Source of the DNA: Helicoverpa zea
Taxonomy: Eukaryota; Arthropoda; Insecta; Lepidoptera; Noctuidae
NCBI RefSeq assembly: GCF_022581195.2
Contig: NC_061456.1
Coordinates: 5,830,501-5,894,500 of the forward strand
Direction of reading: 5' to 3'
Length of the DNA stretch: 64,000 nt
Position numbers and translations under genes: made by a program. The notes under the pieces were generated by a model. It did not search any database, was not told the origin of the DNA, and saw only the letters and a program-made list of their open reading frames with translations. This document shows, piece after piece, positions 36,001-48,600 of the stretch; positions within the stretch are counted from its first letter, which is position 1; the number at the start of each line of letters is the position of its first letter.

Positions 36001-39000
36001 ATTAATCTGGAAATAGACTTCTATTAGAATAAACGAGATTTACTTATTTAAGGATAATGAGGACTTTGTTTAATTGACCTTAGATGATAATGTTATCAAC
36101 ATCTTATTTTAAAAAGTTTTAAGAAAAACATCCCTTTAGAAGGACCAAATATAAACAGACAAACCTAATCATGTCTTATCTTCTAAATAAGATTTTTATT
36201 TTAAATCCATTCAGAGTTTCAAAACCCATTTTCCTCTTCGCTTCCGAAATCCTGTTTTATTGTCTTATGGGAAAAACTGTCATTAACAAATGGCGTTGGT
36301 TTCAAATTGTGTTCGGCATTGCCACAACTTAATATAAGTCCCTTTTTTTAAGGGTTCCTTATTTGAACTCAAATTATAATAACGCTATTGCTTATGTAAT
36401 AGAAGGCGTTAAAGTTTCTAATAAGCAACTAAAATTAACTCAAACTTAATAAAATACGAAACTGATATTACATAATTACATCTCCAATTTAGTCATGTTA
36501 TATTCTATTGGGAATTATTAAATAGTTGGTATACGAAATCCACTTTCCTAGGAAGGATTAAATTAAGCTTCTGTAAATATTAAATTCCAATTAAGTCTAT
36601 TGTTACCCTACATGTCATAAAGTTCACGTCTAACTACCGCTAGAAGTAGTTTCGTTACCCATTTTATCTTGCCAGGAACATTTTTAATGTTCATTTGTCT
36701 TTTCAACCGTCCGTCATTCGGACGTAGGTCCACTTTTTACACTCTTGACTGTTTGACTGACATAAATAGAACTCAATTTCCAAAATACCCTAAGTATATA
36801 AGCGGCCTATGTTACACGTAAGTTATTATAATTTTCACAAACATGCATTAAACAATAAAAAAAATATTGCAAAATTTTGAATTTACAGACAATGAAAACC
36901 AAATCCAATGCAGGCGCGTTTTTTAAATTTGGAACATTGCATAGCACCAGCAATGTTGTTTGAAAAGGCGTGCTGTTGTTATTAAATACTCTTTGGTTGG
37001 ATCGCTTTTATAGTTTTTGGCAGAAGGATATCATAAGAGGTTCCCTAGACGATCAATCAAATTGGCAATATTAGAAAAGATGTTTAGTTTCGGGTTAATA
37101 TCGGACTTTTAGCGAACAAAATTTTAATTGCAGAATATTTTTATTGTAATGCTGTACAAAGTTATTGTACGTCTAGCTAGGGGTCGCTTAAGTGTGAAGT
37201 CTCTTTCCTACATTACATGGCTGCATAGTCAAAAATACTTTTGCCTTTCGGCTTAACTAAATAATTGGTGGCAAAGCAGAAAATTATTCGTCTCGAATAA
37301 GGTGAAGTCTTTGCCTACTGCTTGACTTTCAAACTCAACCTGCAATTGCCTATTTCCCAGACTTTGTAACAATGTAACTATAATGTACCTACCTACTATT
37401 AAACAAAGTACAGAGACTTGTAACGGCAAAACAAAACAACTTCATTCATGTAGGTACAGCTTGTCAAGAGTACAGACCTAGCACACTTTATGTTAATGAA
37501 TATTCATAACGTTAAAGGATTTGTGCCCGCTTTCAAAAGCTTTTTTCTTGAAACACAAGAGGAGAGTCTTAATTTCTTTCAGAACTTCGAAAACACTTAT
37601 ATTTAAATCAAACTGAAAGTCCATTCAGTTGGAAACGCTTTGCAACAAATTAGTGTCAATCTGATTAAACTTCTTCACCTCGGGTCTTCAGTGAATTTGC
37701 TTAGAGTTTGTTTTTTCTTGTGTAGGTAAGCAAACGTTTGCTAACTGTTAACTGGAGCTTCCATTAGTGACCCATCAGGATCACACAACTCAATTTACTA
37801 GTATGAAAGTCATACATCAACGTTTGACAGTTACTGGGTTCACAGGATGACACATCTCGACCGGTTGGGTGCCTGAAACTAATCACTGGCGTCACGAACG
37901 TCAACCGCCTAAAGGGTGTGTTAGGCATATACCTCGAGGAACTTCATTCAGTGTGTACCTTATTCCAAATGCCACCTTGTAGCTTGTAATGGACAGAAGA
38001 TTTTTCAGGTTTAGCAACTGAATAAAATTATTGTTTTCTATTCATAAATGATTTCTTTCATACGTACTTAAATGTTTTCTGTGTACTTCATTCATCATCT
38101 ATTTTTATGTGATGTAAAGAAAGCTTTAATATATTTTTAACTTTCCCCTCGAGTTTCAGAAAGTACTTTTATATTATAGATACCACGTTAAAAAACAAAG
38201 GCTTTGAAGAATCGAGCTCTTAAGTTCTATTCTTTGTGGACAATAATAATACTAAGTGCTTTGTAGGGCGAAAATAAAATATATACTTAACACAATCAGT
38301 CATCAAATGTCCACGCAAATACTAGAAAATGGATTGAACATTCGAGTGTGCTTTGGAATATTTGTTTAGGACCTAAACTCACAGATATTATTTCAATAAC
38401 GAGAGTAATTTTCAAATGTAAACAGTTTTCTCATGTTTCAAATATACGAGGGTGCACATAAATTCCCTTATATTTGCGAAATGGGATACAACGCTTGTAA
38501 TACATTGTCTAATCTATTTTTGCGTAAATCGAAAACATCACTCACGTTTGACCTGCCACCGTTACTCATCACGTTATATTTTGTTTCAGTATTGAATGTG
38601 ACATGTAAAATATGAAATGAAATATTAAACGAGCTGAATGTATTGGAGTGCGGTATCTTAATGGAGTTTCGCCGCAATTGACAGAGGAAGGCGAGAGCGG
38701 AGCTTACTCTACTGCGGTGAACATGATGTCAACATTAACCTTGTATTGCTTTCGATTCGAAGTGGCTGCCTGAAATGGTGTAGCAGAAAGAAATGTAAGG
38801 GAAAAGAATTTGTATAAAAATCAACTAATTATTTTAAAAATATGCCTTTTTTTTGTTTTCGTAGAGTTTACCCTTTGATCTTTGGGTAAGAGTGAGTAGT
38901 AGGTTCTGTATTTTAAATCTCCAAGTTTGAATTGATCTCTTCAGAATATTCATGACGATCTTTTCATATTCATGTCATGTAAAATGAAATAAACAATCAA

Positions 39001-39862
39001 CACTTTTTAAACCTTAACAACTCTCAACATTAAAACAGCAATTTAAAAAATAATTTTGATAAATATCTATAAAAGCAAGTTAGCCGTGTATATTTTGTAA
39101 CCAATTAAAATTCGATCATAATATCGGAATTGAACTCGCCCATCGTTTATTCAACGAAACGATTTTTATACTTGATTGATGATCCTTTGGAGTAAAAATA
39201 TTGCTGCAAATTGACAAATTTGCTTTGCACGTATAATGGGGGTTTTTCTTTACTGTACTATGTATATTTTGAATCGTATTTTATTATTTATCTAAAATAC
39301 GTTTATTTACTCGCTAAATTGTTATTGTAATGTTTGACATAATTGGTAGTGGCTTCATCAATTTCGTCAATTCTGGGTAAAATAAATGTGGTCACCACAG
39401 CGACAAGCTAAATTGCTTTATAATTTTATCCACAATTTGTATTGAATATCACAACAACAGAACTAATTATAGTGTATTAACTCATAAAGCATTCCGTCAG
39501 CTGTCAAGTCAAATGAAAAGCGCTTGCATATTTAAACAACCATAAATAGTGTTTGTTTGGTTCCAAAAAGTATTGCTGTTTTATTTAAGTATTATGAAAT
39601 GTTCAAAAGTAAATAAAGCTAGTAATAGTAAATGGTCGAAGTCTCACCAAGATAAATATCTGCCCGACTTCATGTTTAAAGAAGAGTGACATGTTATTCC
39701 GTATGTAAAGAATAAAATGTCATATAAATAAACTTTCTTCTTCTGGTCTTTTGGACTTGGAAAGAAAAAGTTTGGGTGTTCCAACATGAATTGATCTATG
39801 GACGCGATCAGTATGATATGGTAGAACTCATTGATCGTGAATCAACAATTCTTTTATTCTCT
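33003..39862. other. Long stretch with no recognised gene
   Basis: AT-rich DNA, either upstream intron of the STAC-like gene or intergenic. I found no exon completing the F-BAR domain. A GC-richer patch at 34,965-35,035 is unexplained. Confidence 0.5.
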
Positions 39863-40060
39863 ACTAGCTTCCGCCAGCGGCTTCGCCCGCGTGGTGTGTT
39901 GATCAAAAGTAGCCTATGTGTTAATCCAGGGTATCACCTATATACATACCAAATTTCAATCAAATCGGTCCAGCCGTTTTGGCGTGATTGAATAACAAAC
40001 ATGGATGTATGTTTCAACATTCTCACAAACTTTCACATTAAAATTTATAATATAAAGTAG
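39863..40060 (+). mobile_element. RTE-like non-LTR retrotransposon 3' end
   Basis: Begins ACTAGCTTCCGCCAGCGGCT, has the AATCGGTCCAGCCGTTTTGG core, and ends in an AT-rich tail. I know this as a common lepidopteran LINE 3' terminus. No coding part is present. Confidence 0.75.
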
Positions 40061-40328
40061 GATACGACCCATGATATAGATCGCCGAACTCTGTCTCCAA
40101 CAAAGGAAATTTAAAAAGTAAAAACATAGCTTAATCTATTCATGATAATGTTTTCCCAATAGGCTTGATTCCAGTAAAGTATCTACGTAATACGGACATG
40201 ACATGTCCATGTAATCGCTTTTAATGGAATTAAGTCAGTCTACGGTACTGCATTACTTACGGCATTTAATGCATTTTCTAGCAATTGTACCTATTCGGAT
40301 CCAATTTAAAGGTTTTAATCTAAAAAGT

Positions 40329-40359
40329 GTTTGGGAAAAAGGCTCGGAGGATGATGATG
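40329..40359 (+). mobile_element. SINE family 1, extreme 5' truncation (31 bp)
   Basis: Only GTTTGGGAAAAAGGCTCGGA and the GATGATGATG tail are present, yet the insert is framed by a perfect 12-bp target duplication AATCTAAAAAGT (40,317-40,328 and 40,360-40,371). Confidence 0.9.
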
Positions 40360-41316
40360 AATCTAAAAAGTATTTTTTAAGTGAATGGACTCACCAACAT
40401 TTTTCTCGGTTTGTTAAATTGAATCAATATTAAAGAAAAATATTATTTTCAATGCCTGAACCAGTCTTGCAGCTGAGTTTATGTAAAATATTTCCAGTTC
40501 ATTTAAATACGAAATATCAATATTTAATCAACTGCACTTATTGAACATCCGTAATAACCATAACAAAGGTCAATAGAGCGTTGATGTCCTATTTCAATAA
40601 TTTATTCAATTATTGACACAATTTCCTATGCGCAACTTTGTTATTAATAAATTAATACCCATTCCCATTTTCGGAGGGTTTGACGAAAATCGAAACTTTT
40701 TAACAGTTAACCAACAAATTAGCGAGTGCTATTATACGCGTAAAACCGCTTTAGCTACTTTAGAAAATTGAGTTGTTTTGAAAAGTTGAGTGCTTATGTG
40801 AAATATTCGTAGGTAAAGTTTAGGTCACGTAATTAATTATTTTTCTGGGTCAATCGATCATTCAAATCTAAACATATTTTTTTGAGATATGTAACACTAA
40901 TAGGTGCATTAATTCGCTTTGTTATACAATACGGAATAGTTTGCAACGGTCTTTTGTTTGAAAGCAAAAAGTCAGTTCATGCAGGTTTTAATTTAGAACG
41001 TTCGTTGCATAAACTGAATATCTGCTGTATATTACTTTCATAGATATGAAAAATTCCATTAACAATACTGGAATAAATTCTAAAAGTAAATTGCTTGTTT
41101 GTTTTCATGTCTATGTTATGGACCATGTGATTAATTCGGGCATTATTAATAATGCCCGAGCATTATGAATAATGTCTAGCTTTATCGGGCCAAGTGATTA
41201 ATAACTATCTTAACTTCATTATTTATCACATTGCACGGGCATTATTATATTGCTACATGACAGTTGGGCAATTTGATAATAAAGCAAAAAATTGAAGTTA
41301 GTGACGAAAACGTATC

Positions 41317-41457
41317 CCACGTAACAGTTGCCCGGGTAACTGGGTTGAGGAGGTCAGATAGGGCAGTCGCTCCTTGTAAAGGACTGGTACTCAGCTACAT
41401 CCGGTTAGACTGGAAGCCGACCCCAACATAGTTTGGGAAAAAGGCTCGGAGGATGAT
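41317..41457 (+). mobile_element. SINE family 1, 5'-truncated copy nested in the TIR element (141 bp)
   Basis: Flanked by a perfect 16-bp target duplication GTGACGAAAACGTATC (41,301-41,316 and 41,458-41,473). Ends GGCTCGGAGGATGAT as in the other copies. Confidence 0.93.
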
Positions 41458-41874
41458 GTGACGAAAACGTATCGCTGCAAAACCGACTCCACGTAGTCTT
41501 GTCTGTCCTACCCCTAGAGTGCAATTCAAAACCGCGTAAGTGTGGAGGGGCGAGGCGGCCTGCTTTACTTAGATTTTCCTTTAAAAACTTGAGGTATCAA
41601 TAGATTACTTAGTTCTAACTTTAGCACAGTTTTTGATCTATATCTCAGAACGGACAAACATTTCAGCAAAGCTGTTATAGTAAATCTTGTCCTACATAAA
41701 AAGGCCTATCCAATGATATATATGACATTCCTATTGGTGGGGTATACCAGGTCCCATATATTTGTGCCCATTGTCCTTTAGATGCTAAAAAATAACCATC
41801 ATGCGGAGTTGTATTTAGAGCGGTTTACTTAGAAGATAACGAGTGGCTGAGATAGTATTATTTAGATGCTCGTT

Positions 41875-42248
41875 TGTAACTGCCTCGTTGGTCTAGCTGT
41901 CGCAAGTGCGGCTGCTGAGCACGAGGTCTCGGGTTCGATTCCCGAGTCGGGCCGAAATCGCTTTGTGGGTTTTAGAAGACTTTCACATAGCAGCCCGGAG
42001 CCTGGAAGGTGGTGATTGATACACCCGTGCATCGGAGAGCACGTAAATGTCGGTCCTGCGCCTGATCTCTTTCCGGTCGTGTCGGATTGCCGTCCCATCG
42101 GGCTATGAGAGTTAAGGAATAGTGAGTGCACCTGTGTCTGCGCAAATGCTCGTGCACTATAATATGTCCTGCGCAGTTGGCTAATCTCCTTACATGAGAA
42201 CAGCCGCCGTAGCCGATAATCGGCTAGGAGAACATCATCATCATCATC
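41875..42248 (+). mobile_element. tRNA-derived SINE, family 2, full length (374 bp), nested in the TIR element
   Basis: The 5' end is tRNA-like: A box near TGGTCTAGCTG (41,889-41,899) and a canonical B box GGTTCGATTCC (41,932-41,942), both RNA polymerase III signals. The 3' tail is a run of ATC triplets. A perfect 15-bp target duplication ATTTAGATGCTCGTT lies at 41,860-41,874 and 42,249-42,263. The open minus-strand frames across it are not genes. Confidence 0.95.
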
Positions 42249-42694
42249 ATTTAGATGCTCGTTAATTGTGGCTGACTTAGTAATTTAGAAGGCAACATAC
42301 ATTATTCGGGGCGAATAATTATATTAAAAAGGAGCCTGTTTAATAAGCACCCTTTAAATATGACTTTCCTTAACTTTTAAATGCAAAAACTAGTGGATTT
42401 TTAAGGCAGAAGTCCTTCATAATTAATCCAAATCATGAGGCTGATTATTTAAGTGGTTTAATATTTAGTTTATTTTAAATTAAATGGCAATAACAATAAA
42501 AAATTAAATATATAAATATGTTATTACTTTGCTTGTATTACTTTGCCCAAAAGGTCACGGGCAATATGTATAGTGCCCGGTCAATTTGATTATTTGAATA
42601 ATTATTATCAAATTGCGCTCTCATATTGGGCATTTTTCATAATGACCGGGCATTATGTATACTGCTCAATTTATCACTTGGTCCATAACATCTA

Positions 42695-43839
42695 TACTAA
42701 ACTTGTATGGCAAAAGCTTATTAGATTTAGGTACAGCTAGGAAAACAAAATAAGTTTCTGTATGCATAAAGGCTGACATTATGTTTCTCTGAAGATATTA
42801 GACCATATTTATAGCGGCAACAAGGGATTTTCACTTGGGTAAGGCAGTATTTCATGCAATATGAAAATGGGACTCAAGGGTTTATGAAGAAAAAACGAGC
42901 ATTTGCTTTGAATTCTGTTTTCAAAAAACGGCACTGTCGTTTTGTACTGTCCTTATCTAGCATAGTGAATGGTAAAGTAGTAGAGCTTTCCGCATAATTA
43001 CATGAGAGCGGTAGTTTCAGAGAGGCTTCGCGAGGTTCCAGCGCCGACGTCGTGTCGTCTAGTGCCTAAACTACCTACCCCCTAGTATCACTTATGCAGG
43101 AGTCATCCAATTAAGCATGTGCCGACGTGTGTGCCCGCCTGATAGCGCCATGCTTGTGAACTCTGCATATTATATGCTACACTAATTAACCTCATTTCTC
43201 AGGATATGCATGCCAAAATGTGAATCTTGCAAGATTTTGATCTTTTTTAAAGGCACTCTTTAAAATGAGCTCCTTAGAAAGTCTGGGAAGCTAGAAACGC
43301 GGTCAGTGACTTCTGGGCTTTATTTTCATTGATAAACAGCCGTAATAAGGTAATTAATTACTTCAATGTGATGACTGTAATGACTTCCAATTATCTCGAA
43401 TATGTAATAGTCTTGATTTTTTACTTGGTTATATTAATAAATAGATTTACTAGATATATAACAAAATCATTCGTGAGTTTTGTGTTAAGTTAAAACATAG
43501 GTGCTTAAAGGTATATTATGTAGGTACGTTTAGTAGAATGAATTACTGACGGTTTTCAGACACGTTAATATTTATGAAAATAATTGTACTAAACATATTT
43601 ACGAAGGGAGGGACACTAAAGTTTTATAATAAGCGCGCCAGAATTGAAAAGGTTTCATTATGCATAATATATTATTCTCTATTCGTTGATCTCCCATATA
43701 CAGGAACAAGCGAAGGACAGTTTTAAACAAGTTGTTGGAAATTAACTTTCTAGAAGTTAATTTGTTTTTGAGTTGGCATCTATCATCTTTTGAAATTTCA
43801 TTTGAAAAATCATTTGAAAAAAAAAACATATCCAGTACT
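42695..43839. other. No gene recognised
   Basis: AT-rich, with a less AT-rich patch at 43,000-43,160 that I cannot assign. Confidence 0.55.
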
Positions 43840-44045
43840 GTACTTTTTTTTAACGACGTCAAAATCATCAAATGATGGGCTCCCCTCCCGCTGTGGGTTA
43901 GCAGCAGTGAGGGAGTGTCAGACTCTTACTGACTAAAAACCGTCGTGTTCCGTCATAGGCCTTTTATGTACCAGGGCCGCGGTAACTCTTTCGAACAATC
44001 CCGCAGCCCCGGCAGACCTTGGCCCTACTTGGCCGCTGGACATAT
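43840..44045. repeat. Interspersed repeat fragment common in Lepidoptera
   Basis: Contains GTGAGGGAGTGTCAGACTCT and TACTGACTAAAAACC, then a GC-rich Pro/Ala-coding-like stretch. I recognise this block from other moth genomes but cannot assign its class. No ends or target duplication are visible. Confidence 0.55.
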
Positions 44046-44580
44046 CCAGTATTAAAAAATGCATCAGAAATTAAAAAAAATACACGGACTACGAAACGAG
44101 CGCGGAAAAGTTAATAGAAACATTGAAATCGATGAATTAAAAACATATGTGTAGGTTGGTATAATTATTAGTTGGTTCACCTATTACTAGCCCTCCATAA
44201 AATTAATTATGTACTCAATACTCAATACTCAATACTTATGTACAAGAATGATTACAACGACCTTAATTACGGTGTTTATCAATTTACTGTAGGGACCTGG
44301 TCTAGATTATAGGTTCACAAAGGACCTACATACGGAGAAAGGTATCTACGTATATGTCCTAGAACAGTGGTTCTTAACCTTTTTGACATGAGGGACCACT
44401 TTACTAAAGTTTGTCTTGCCGGGGACCACCTCATCGGTTTACCTAAATTAGCACTCATTTCTTTATTATGTATCAAAAAAAATATCTGAATTTTTGGGTC
44501 AGCTCTACTCAAAGCTAAACGCATGTCGGCAGTTGTGTGCAAATACAATTAAAGAAAAACTCGCCTATGTAGTTTCCAAT

Positions 44581-45395
44581 GCGCGAGCGAAGCGAGCGCG
44601 AAATTTTTAATGGACTTAAACCAAATATTACGTAAAATGTAGCCCAAACGTACTTAACTTTTTATTTGTTGACAAATGAAAAAATAAGGGAATATTTTTT
44701 CTGAATACGCGAGCGACGCGCGCGCGAAAATTTATCGGACTTAAACCAAATATTACGTAAAATGTAGCCCAAACGTACTTAACTTTTTGTTTGTTGACAA
44801 ATGCAAAAATAAGGGCATATAGTTTCTGAATACGCGAGCGAAGCAAGCGCGAAAATTTATCGGACTTAAACCAAATATTACGTAAAATTTAGCCCAAACG
44901 TACTTAACTTTTTGTTTGTTGACAAATGGCAAAATATGTATATAATTTCTGAATACGCGAGCGAAGCGAGCGCGAAATTTTTATCGGCCTTCAACCAAAT
45001 ATTACGTAAAATTTAGCCCAAACGTACTTAACACGTTCGCGTAAGCAACGTCTTACAACGTCGTATTGATATAAGTATGAAAAGGCCCAACGTCGTACGA
45101 CGGCCTCTAGATTGTCATATTTATTTTGACGGACCATGTCAGACCTATGTGGTGGCGACAACGTTTATAGACGTCGGACGTGAAATAACGTTGCGCCACA
45201 TAACACAGACTATAAGACTACGTATAACGGCGGGACGTCTTAAGACTTGGTTTAATTTTGTGTGCGAAAAAGGTGCGCCACAGTACCAACATTTAAAAAT
45301 GAGATTGCTCACGCGAACGTGTTAACTTTTTGTTTGTTGACAAATGCAAAGGTAAGGGCATGCGGTTTCTGAATACGCGAGCGACGCGAGCGTGA
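44581..45395. repeat. Five-copy 125-bp tandem array inside hAT copy B
   Basis: Each unit contains a near-palindromic CGCGAGCGAAGCGAGCGCG followed by CCAAATATTACGTAAAAT and AGCCCAAACGTACTTAAC. Motif positions are 44,582, 44,709, 44,833, 44,956 and 45,376. The last interval returns to 126 bp once the 294-bp MITE and its duplicated TTAA are subtracted. Confidence 0.92.
45032..45321. mobile_element. 290-bp TTAA-flanked MITE, piggyBac-like, nested in hAT copy B
   Basis: The ends CACGTTCGCGTAAGCAA and, inverted, CACGTTCGCGTGAGCAA are flanked by TTAA at 45,028-45,031 and 45,322-45,325. A TTAA duplication is typical of piggyBac-type transposons (Kolobok is the alternative). An open frame runs through it by chance. 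Confidence 0.88.
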
Positions 45396-45661
45396 AATTT
45401 TAATTATTTTTTAAGACTCAAAACCAAAATTACGTAAAATGTAGCCCAAACATACATTTTCATGAATGGGGGGACTAGGTACGACACACCCGATACATGT
45501 ACGTCCATGCGAAAACCCCCGTTCGCAATTACAAGTCGATAAAAATTAAGTTAGATAACGTATAGCAACGTCGTCAAAGCTAAGCTTCGCGGACCACTTG
45601 GAATGCCTCCAGGGACCACCAGTGGTCCGCGGACCACCGGTTAAGAACCACTGGTCCTAGA

Positions 45662-48600
45662 ATTATAACAATCGATATGTATGTAATATATGGTTGTGGT
45701 GGCATGTGAAACAAAGTGAACTTTTAATGAATTAGTCTAGGCATTACAAATAACTAGATAGGTAGGTAATAATATGAATACCTATTATAAATAGTTTTCA
45801 TTAATTTTCAAAACTTGATATTACAATAGGAACTTACTACATTTCCCATCGATTAAAAGTTTTATAATAATGCATGCAACTTAGAGTTTAGAGCAGTTAT
45901 GAACTTACTAAGTTCGACTGTTAGGGCACTAACTACTTTGACGAATAATCCAACACCTGAATGCGAACTTAATGAATGTTTGATGAGATGCAAAATCAAC
46001 AAATCGTCCACGAGAGTAAATTCTAGTCGTTTATAAAAAGGGCAACTCTTTGTGCCCTTTGACAGCAACTCGGAAACTAAAATATAATATCCAATAAAAT
46101 TCAAAGTCTGCTTTGACTCTCTTTAAGTACGTTTAGAGTCGTAGTTGAGCCTGTAGTGTTAAGCCGAGCAATTCAAAAAGGAAAAAGACGTTGGTGGTTC
46201 TTAAAAAGCGTGAGATTGCGTCTACCGTCCCATTTCCGTAGGAACTAGGCGGCTGGCGGTAGCCCCCGGCGAAACTACCACAAAGCGATTCTGATAATAC
46301 TGAATCTTTGCCGTAAACGCTCCGCTACAATAAAATTGAAGTTTGATTTTTGCTGAAATCATATTTGATTTTTCAAATTCGCGGTGTTCGTTTTCACAAC
46401 GGAGAATCCGTTTTATTTATATTTGAAATGAAACGGCGCATGTGTAAATAGTTGATTGAAAAACTACAATGTTTTTTTTAGCCATACTGTTTTGTTATTG
46501 TTTTTGTATTTTGATAAAGGTGTATCAAAGTCAGTAAGTTAATTAAAATAAATAAGTGCACTGTGTTTTTACCTATCTAACTTTCAGAACCGACAATGTA
46601 AAGTTAAAAACACCCAGTAGATAATATCAAACTAAAACAAAATACCAAACAATCTGTCAATCTTCCATTAGTTATTAAAATTCCATTTCATACACCAAAT
46701 ACAGCAACTTGCGTACATTGTCCGTGCATTTACAACATTTCATAATTATGTTGTAAATACTACCTACGGGGACTTTGTATTACTACCTATCGATATCATA
46801 TCTAGTTTAAAAACGATGCCGGTCATTGAACTCTGCGGTATGTCATGCTATCGTATGGTAGTACTTTGAATAAATATTCATATCACCGTGAAATCGCTTC
46901 CACAGTCCGCTATTGATCTATTTCTGTGGTTACTTTGCAATGTAGTCTGAATTATAAATGAGTTCTTTTATAGGCCTTTCTTGTTATATCTTCTGAAACA
47001 AAGAGATACTTAAAGTTCGTTTGTCTGTCACGACCGATACCGATGCCTACTCTAATAAAGTTCTGGTGAATTAATAAACTGAACTTTTTTTGTGAACACA
47101 ATTAACACGAGTGTTATTTATAAACTGAAATAAAGGAACTTTAAGTGTAATAATATAGTCAAAACCTGTATTGAAATATCAGCAAACCTAAATCAAGGTA
47201 CATACATGAAAATATTTTACAGTGCACAAAATGCACATAGTAAACCGTAGTATTCAAGCAAACGTCCGTCAACGCTGAAATGTGAAATAGAATTTTCGTA
47301 CTATGTCGCTTTTGTTTGATTTTCTCGACATATCCGGACAAACCACTCGTGACCCAGTCAGAATGAGAGATGAAAAGGAGATAAGTGAAATGAGTTTTCG
47401 TCGGCTCTTATAACATTATTGTTATAAGCGCTATAACGATAAAAACTATTTTTCTTTTGGCGTAGATGTGTTTTATACGGCCCATTTTTCACCATAAATG
47501 TTTTGTGCTTCGTGTATCATTTTGTATAGAGGTAAGAATCGGAAAATACAATTTAGGCTGTTCCATTCCGGGTTGCTAAAATACAAAACACAACTAAATT
47601 GTAAACATAGCCTAAGCTTATGTTGTAGGTAGATTGGTAGGCGTTTATAAATGTGATGTACTTGTAGCATTAGTGAGTTACGTAGGCAGTTTCGAAGTCG
47701 ACCGGCTCCTAAATCACCGCTCCCTCTGGGATTTTCAAGTCTTCAAGTGGGATGTCCGGAGTCAAACTTATGTTAGTAGTAACAACCAAGTTATATTTGC
47801 TTATACAGAAGATTAATGCAGGCGTCTCTTGACCTCAGAGTTCAGATCTCATTGAAATCAAACTTTCGAAAAGCCAAGCCTCAAAATTCTTATACATTTT
47901 GTTTGGTCTGCTTCTATGACAAACTTGCCTCTGATCTTGAACCTGACTACCTACTGTTAACATTTGCGGGAACATCCAACACTAAAATAATAAATACGCA
48001 AATAAAAATCATACAAGAAACTACTATATAGTACACATTTACCTAGCTCTTTTTGAAAATCAGGCGAGGTGTTATGACACAAATAAAATGTAACTGAAGC
48101 AGTTTATCCATGAAAGGCGGGAAACATATTGTCGGCACAATTTCCTATCTACCAGGCGGAGTTTGGCGTAAGAGCCTTCAATCAACTCAAGTTGTTTGCG
48201 GTCAGTTTATAACAATGCGGGTTGCATTGTATGGGCTGTCAAATGCACATTGAATGGTCATTGTGTTAACTTCGCTATACTTTGTTTATGTTAGAAGGAC
48301 GTCACTTTTCATTGACTATGGTCAGTAATGTTATATATGTTTACCTATTAACTGTTCCTCTTTCTGCTTATAGAATTATTTGGAATAATGCACATAATGT
48401 TGTTTTTACTTAAACGATATTGAGAATAATTGTTTATATCTTGAAGTGATTCATGCCTCCATATAAAGTTTACCCGTAACAAATTATTTTTACTCCATCT
48501 TTTCCTGAATGTTTGTTTCTATCTAATCAGTTTTGTACACTTCTATCTGTACAAAGTAGGTGTTCTTTATCTTAAGTACAAAATTGTACTAAAGTATCTT

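Larger units (their letters stand above)
41114..42690. mobile_element. DNA transposon with terminal inverted repeats, 1,577 bp including two nested SINEs
   Basis: The left end TGTTATGGACCATGTGATTA matches the inverted right end TGTTATGGACCAAGTGATAA. Both sides are flanked by TCTA (41,110-41,113 and 42,691-42,694), so the target duplication is probably 4 bp. GGGCATTAT-type words cluster near both ends, including a perfect 22-bp palindrome at 41,137-41,158. No transposase is seen. Superfamily uncertain. Confidence 0.75.
44364..45653. mobile_element. Non-autonomous hAT transposon, copy B (1,290 bp with a nested insertion)
   Basis: Same terminal repeats and subterminal GGGACCAC words as copy A at 29,117. 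Flanked by an 8-bp target duplication GTCCTAGA (44,356-44,363 and 45,654-45,661), with one extra A inside the left end. The interior carries five copies of a 123-127 bp unit against two in copy A, and is interrupted by a TTAA-flanked MITE. Confidence 0.93.

Noticed and set aside
38896..38915. let-7-like string GAGTAGTAGGTTCTG
   Set aside because: Mismatches inside the seed and no foldback precursor around it.
41862..42157. Two overlapping minus-strand frames of 60-90 codons
   Set aside because: They lie within a tRNA-derived SINE with clear polymerase III boxes and a target duplication.
45077..45325. Plus-strand frame of 82 codons
   Set aside because: It falls inside the 290-bp TTAA MITE and even uses its target duplication; no family resemblance.
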